Assembly (NCBI GenBank): GCA_965229305.1
Contig: CBDDIZ010000015.1
Location: forward strand, 1 to 64,000
Direction: 5' to 3'
From: JALHNI01 sp965229305
GTDB lineage: Bacteria > Acidobacteriota > Terriglobia > Bryobacterales > Bryobacteraceae
DNA length: 64,000 nt
The notes under the pieces are model-generated. The model did not search any database. It worked only from the letters and a program-made list of their open reading frames with translations, and was not told the DNA's origin. The number at the start of each line of letters is the position of its first letter. Within the stretch, counting starts at the first letter, position 1. This document shows positions 61,063 through 64,000 of this stretch, one piece after another. Made by a program: the position numbers and the translations under genes.

Positions 61063-63624
61063 ATGCCCTTCCAAATCCGTTCGTATCGTGAGCTTCAGGT
61101 CAATCCCGCGCTGCCGGAATCACTGAAGCGCCTGCCGGAGCTGGCTTACAACCTTCTATGGAGCTGGGATCACCACCTCCGTCTGGTCTTCCGCCGGCTG
61201 GATCCGGCGGCCTGGAGGGCGAGCCATAACCCGGTGCTGATGCTGAGCAGCCTGCCGCAGGAAACACTGGCGCGAGCGGCGGCCGACCCGCGCTACATGG
61301 CTGTTTACGAACGGGCGTGCGAGCGCTTTGACCTCTACATGAAGCGGGCGCCGATGGACTTGCGGCAGCCCGGCGATGAGAAGATGCTGATCGCCTACTT
61401 CTCCATGGAATACGGCCTGACGGATTGTCTGCCGGTGTATTCGGGCGGTTTGGGCGTGCTCTCGGGCGATCACATGAAGGGCTCGAGCGACGCCGGCCTG
61501 CCGCTGATTGGCGTGGGTTTGGCGTATCAGAAGGGCTACCACCAGCAGGTGCTGAACCCGGATGGCTGGCAGCTCGAAATGTATCCGGTGAACGATTTTC
61601 ACCTGATGCCGTGCCGGCCGGTGAACGGTCCGGATGGCCAGGAGTTGCGGGTGGCGGTGAATCTGCCGTTTGCGACGATCCGCATCAAGGTGTGGCAGGT
61701 GGAGTCCGGACGGAACAAGCTGTATCTGCTCGATACGAATATTCCGGAGAACGAGACCGAAGAGATCCGGAACATCACCGAGAACCTGTATGGCGGCGAT
61801 CACGGGACGCGCATCAAGCAGGAGATCGTGCTGGGGATCGGCGGGTTGCGGGTGCTGAAGGCGTTGGGCCATCGGCCGACCGTGTTCCACATGAACGAAG
61901 GACACGCGGCGTTTTTGGCGCTCGAGCGGATCCGCGATCTGATGGACGAGCACAAGCTGACGTTCGAAGAGGCGCTGGAGGCGACGCGCGAAAGCAACAT
62001 CTTCACGACGCATACGTCGGTACCGGCGGGCATCGACCTGTTCGAAGGGTCGCTGGTGTGGGATCACCTGAGCCGTTTCTGCAACGAAGGCAACATCACG
62101 CCCGCGCAATTGTTTGGCTTGGGCCGCAAGATGGGCAGCGATACGAATGAGAAGTTCTCGATGGCGATCGCGGCGATGCACTGCTCGGCGTTCCGCAATG
62201 CGGTGGCGATGCTGCACGGCGTGGTGTCGCGCGAGATGTGGAGCGACCTGTGGCCGAACCTGCCGACCGAGGAAGTGCCGATCACGTCGGTGACCAACGG
62301 GACGCATCTGCCGTCGATGTTGAACGGCGATCTGGCGACGGTGTTCGATAGCTATCTGCAGCCCGACTGGCGGGACCGGCATCAGGAGCCGGCCATCTGG
62401 GCGCAGGTGGACGAGATTCCGCGCGGCGAGATCTGGGAAGCGCATCGGAAGCGCAAAAAGCAGCTCTCGATCTTTGTGCGCGAACGCGCGGCCACCGTGG
62501 CGCGCAAGCGGCACGCTTCGGCCGCCGAGATCCGGCGCATTGAAGAAGGCTTCGATCCGGAGGTCTTTACGATCGGCTTTGCGCGGCGCTTTGCGACCTA
62601 CAAGCGCGCGACCTTGCTGTTCCGGGATCCGGAGCGCTTGAAGCGTATTCTGCTCCATGCGGAGCGGCCGGTGCAGATTGTGATTGCCGGCAAGGCGCAT
62701 CCGAAAGATGTGCCGGGCAAGACGTTCATCCGCGAGATTGCCTTGCTGTCGCGCGATCCCGAGTTGAAGAATCGTCTGGTGTTCCTCGAAAACTACGGCC
62801 TGCGCATCGCCAAAGAAATGGTGCAGGGCGTGGATTTGTGGCTGAACACCCCGCGGCGCGGCGAAGAGGCTTGCGGCACGTCCGGCATGAAGGCGGCGCT
62901 GAACGGCGTGCCGAACCTGAGTATTCTGGACGGCTGGTACGACGAAGCCTACGAGGATTCGGGCGGTTGGGCCATCGGGGGGCGGGAACCGTATCGCGAA
63001 GATCAGGACGACCTGCACGCGCTCGACATCTACAACACGCTCGAGCATGACATTCTGCCGCTCTACTATCGGCGCAATGACGATGGGGTGCCGGAAGGCT
63101 GGGTGGACCGGATGAAGGTCTGCCTGAAGAACATGAGCCCGCGCTTCAACGCGCAGCGGATGCTGGAGGAGTACACGACGCGGCTGTACCGCCCGGCGCA
63201 TGCGGCGTTCGATCAGATGCGTACGGGTTCGTTTGCGCTGGCGCGGGAGCGCGCGGCGTGGGAGCGGCAGGTGGAGAGCGTGTGGGATCGCGTGCAGATT
63301 CGCGAGGCGGGTCCGGCGGAGCCGGTGAGCGAGATCACGGGCGACCAGTCGATTCTGATGCGCGCGGTGGTGGATCTGGCGGGTTTGAAGCCGGAGGACG
63401 TGAAGGTGGAAGTGGTGGTGGGACGCGTGGCGGGCGATGGGCAACTGGTGGAAGCGCATCCAGTGCCGTTGTTGGCGTCCGAAACAAAAGACGGCCTTCA
63501 TGTTTTTACACGGCAGCTCGTACCAGGACTGATGGGGCGTTTAGGATATGCGTTCCGGGTGAGTCCGAACCATACAGAGGATCCTTTACGACGGCCCTGT
63601 CAGGGGCGTATGAAATGGAGTTAA
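61063..63624 (+). CDS. glgP: Alpha-glucan (glycogen/maltodextrin) phosphorylase
   Basis: A protein of 853 residues. It belongs to the shorter alpha-glucan phosphorylase family (TIGR02094 type). The start has LPELAYNLLWSWD, then YFSMEYGLTDCLPVYSGGLG with LSGDH, FHMNEGHAAFLALERI, and the pyridoxal-phosphate-binding region EEACGTSGMKAALNGV. It releases glucose-1-phosphate from storage glucan. The C-terminal 100 residues are extra beta-rich sequence found in this subfamily. The gene stands alone; no other glg genes are in the window. Confidence 0.95.
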   Translation: MPFQIRSYRELQVNPALPESLKRLPELAYNLLWSWDHHLRLVFRRLDPAAWRASHNPVLMLSSLPQETLARAAADPRYMAVYERACERFDLYMKRAPMDLRQPGDEKMLIAYFSMEYGLTDCLPVYSGGLGVLSGDHMKGSSDAGLPLIGVGLAYQKGYHQQVLNPDGWQLEMYPVNDFHLMPCRPVNGPDGQELRVAVNLPFATIRIKVWQVESGRNKLYLLDTNIPENETEEIRNITENLYGGDHGTRIKQEIVLGIGGLRVLKALGHRPTVFHMNEGHAAFLALERIRDLMDEHKLTFEEALEATRESNIFTTHTSVPAGIDLFEGSLVWDHLSRFCNEGNITPAQLFGLGRKMGSDTNEKFSMAIAAMHCSAFRNAVAMLHGVVSREMWSDLWPNLPTEEVPITSVTNGTHLPSMLNGDLATVFDSYLQPDWRDRHQEPAIWAQVDEIPRGEIWEAHRKRKKQLSIFVRERAATVARKRHASAAEIRRIEEGFDPEVFTIGFARRFATYKRATLLFRDPERLKRILLHAERPVQIVIAGKAHPKDVPGKTFIREIALLSRDPELKNRLVFLENYGLRIAKEMVQGVDLWLNTPRRGEEACGTSGMKAALNGVPNLSILDGWYDEAYEDSGGWAIGGREPYREDQDDLHALDIYNTLEHDILPLYYRRNDDGVPEGWVDRMKVCLKNMSPRFNAQRMLEEYTTRLYRPAHAAFDQMRTGSFALARERAAWERQVESVWDRVQIREAGPAEPVSEITGDQSILMRAVVDLAGLKPEDVKVEVVVGRVAGDGQLVEAHPVPLLASETKDGLHVFTRQLVPGLMGRLGYAFRVSPNHTEDPLRRPCQGRMKWS

Positions 63625-63950
63625 CGATAAAGTTCACGCTAGATTTGTCCGAAAGAACGTGATATAAGGGTGAAGTCCTGAGTTCAGTTCTGACCGACCT
63701 GGTGTGAACTTCTCGCGAACCAACTTCCCCATTGCTTTTCGGAACTCAGCCGTTCCGCGCAGCAAGCCGGTAAGCGAGCAGACTTCGATGTTCCGATCGA
63801 ACTAAGAGAGTCAGCGGTCGGACCTGAATGGACAAAATACGGGCTTAGACCATCTTTCCAGTCCCTCCTAACACGCAACAGACACGAAAGAACGAAGCAG
63901 TGTAGGCATCCGCCGGGACTTAGTGGAAATCCGCAAGGGAGCATCTTTTC
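63625..63950. other. 326-base gap after glgP, nothing recognised
   Basis: This region is less GC-rich and lacks the G-over-C bias of the rest of the window. No tRNA or known RNA family is evident and no coding frame is convincing (one minus frame is open but not protein-like). A non-coding RNA or a long leader of the next gene is possible. Confidence 0.35.
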
Positions 63951-64000
63951 ATGGATGACGACCGCAAATACCGCCAAAACGGCTATCAGGATCGCGGCTT
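63951..64000 (+). CDS. Start of a small hydrophilic protein, cut by the window end
   Basis: ATG at 63951 opens a frame MDDDRKYRQNGYQDRG that runs off the end. AAGGGA lies about 11 bases upstream. Short acidobacterial proteins with a similar DRKYRQ.GY start exist to my recollection, but too little is visible to name it. Confidence 0.5.
   Translation, partial: MDDDRKYRQNGYQDRG

Noticed and set aside
61156..63501. 781-residue open frame on the minus strand
   Set aside because: Shadow of the alpha-glucan phosphorylase gene; composition dominated by Arg, His and Gln.

Overview
The window looks like chromosomal DNA of an acidobacterium of the Bryobacter/Solibacter type (Bryobacterales). The evidence is GC-rich coding, a very large Oar-type TonB receptor with an N-terminal carboxypeptidase-regulatory domain, two secreted proteins with the C-terminal domain first described in Solibacter (TIGR03437-type), several PEP-CTERM proteins, secreted PPC-domain, DUF1080 and YncE-like proteins, and a subtilase ending in an NVVWGS repeat. 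No rRNA, tRNA, transposase or phage gene was seen. The assignment is by gene content only.

Left part (1-15 kb): two tandem DUF3857/transglutaminase-like proteins, then a 354-base gap with DnaA-box-like words and an AT-rich stretch, then dnaN. Next come small genes, cmk-lysC, the flagellar genes flaG-fliS, an M28 peptidase, and the parB-parA-rsmG-mnmG cluster with four parS palindromes inside 750 bases. The plus strand is G-rich even inside minus-strand genes, whereas its first 2 kb shows little skew. I infer that the replication origin is at or near the left edge and that the window is the start of one replichore.

Middle (15-32 kb): a Tat-exported glycosylasparaginase, a frameshifted secreted gene, PEP-CTERM and S41 peptidase genes, ftsK, a membrane-anchored MPN/JAB-like protein with an altered metal motif, rsmI, a SYLF protein, hsp20, an AbiE-type toxin-antitoxin pair, an ABA4-like/CPBP pair, and a YncE-like propeller whose phosphatase half seems to have lost its metal ligands.

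Right part (32-64 kb): the Oar receptor with a TPR gene, more PEP-CTERM and Solibacter-domain proteins, a FecR protein, a DUF4143 ATPase, and the iron operon feoA-bfr-feoB. The gap between feoB and the ATPase gene holds a series of 35-base palindromic repeats spaced about 110 bases apart. Then follow a SoxC-like molybdoenzyme with its cytochrome c, a frameshifted PEP-CTERM gene, a sugar isomerase-like protein, an FGE-like/hydrolase fusion, the repeat-bearing subtilase, an acyl-CoA synthetase/acyltransferase fusion, motA-motB behind a sigma-28-like promoter, an Rrf2 regulator and an alpha-glucan phosphorylase.

Several themes link the genes. Chromosome replication and segregation functions (dnaN, parABS, ftsK) cluster at the left. 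Motility genes sit in two separate places (flaG-fliS and motAB). Much of the rest is the secreted and surface proteome. Convergent neighbours are packed tightly, and six pairs overlap by exactly the four bases of their stop codons.
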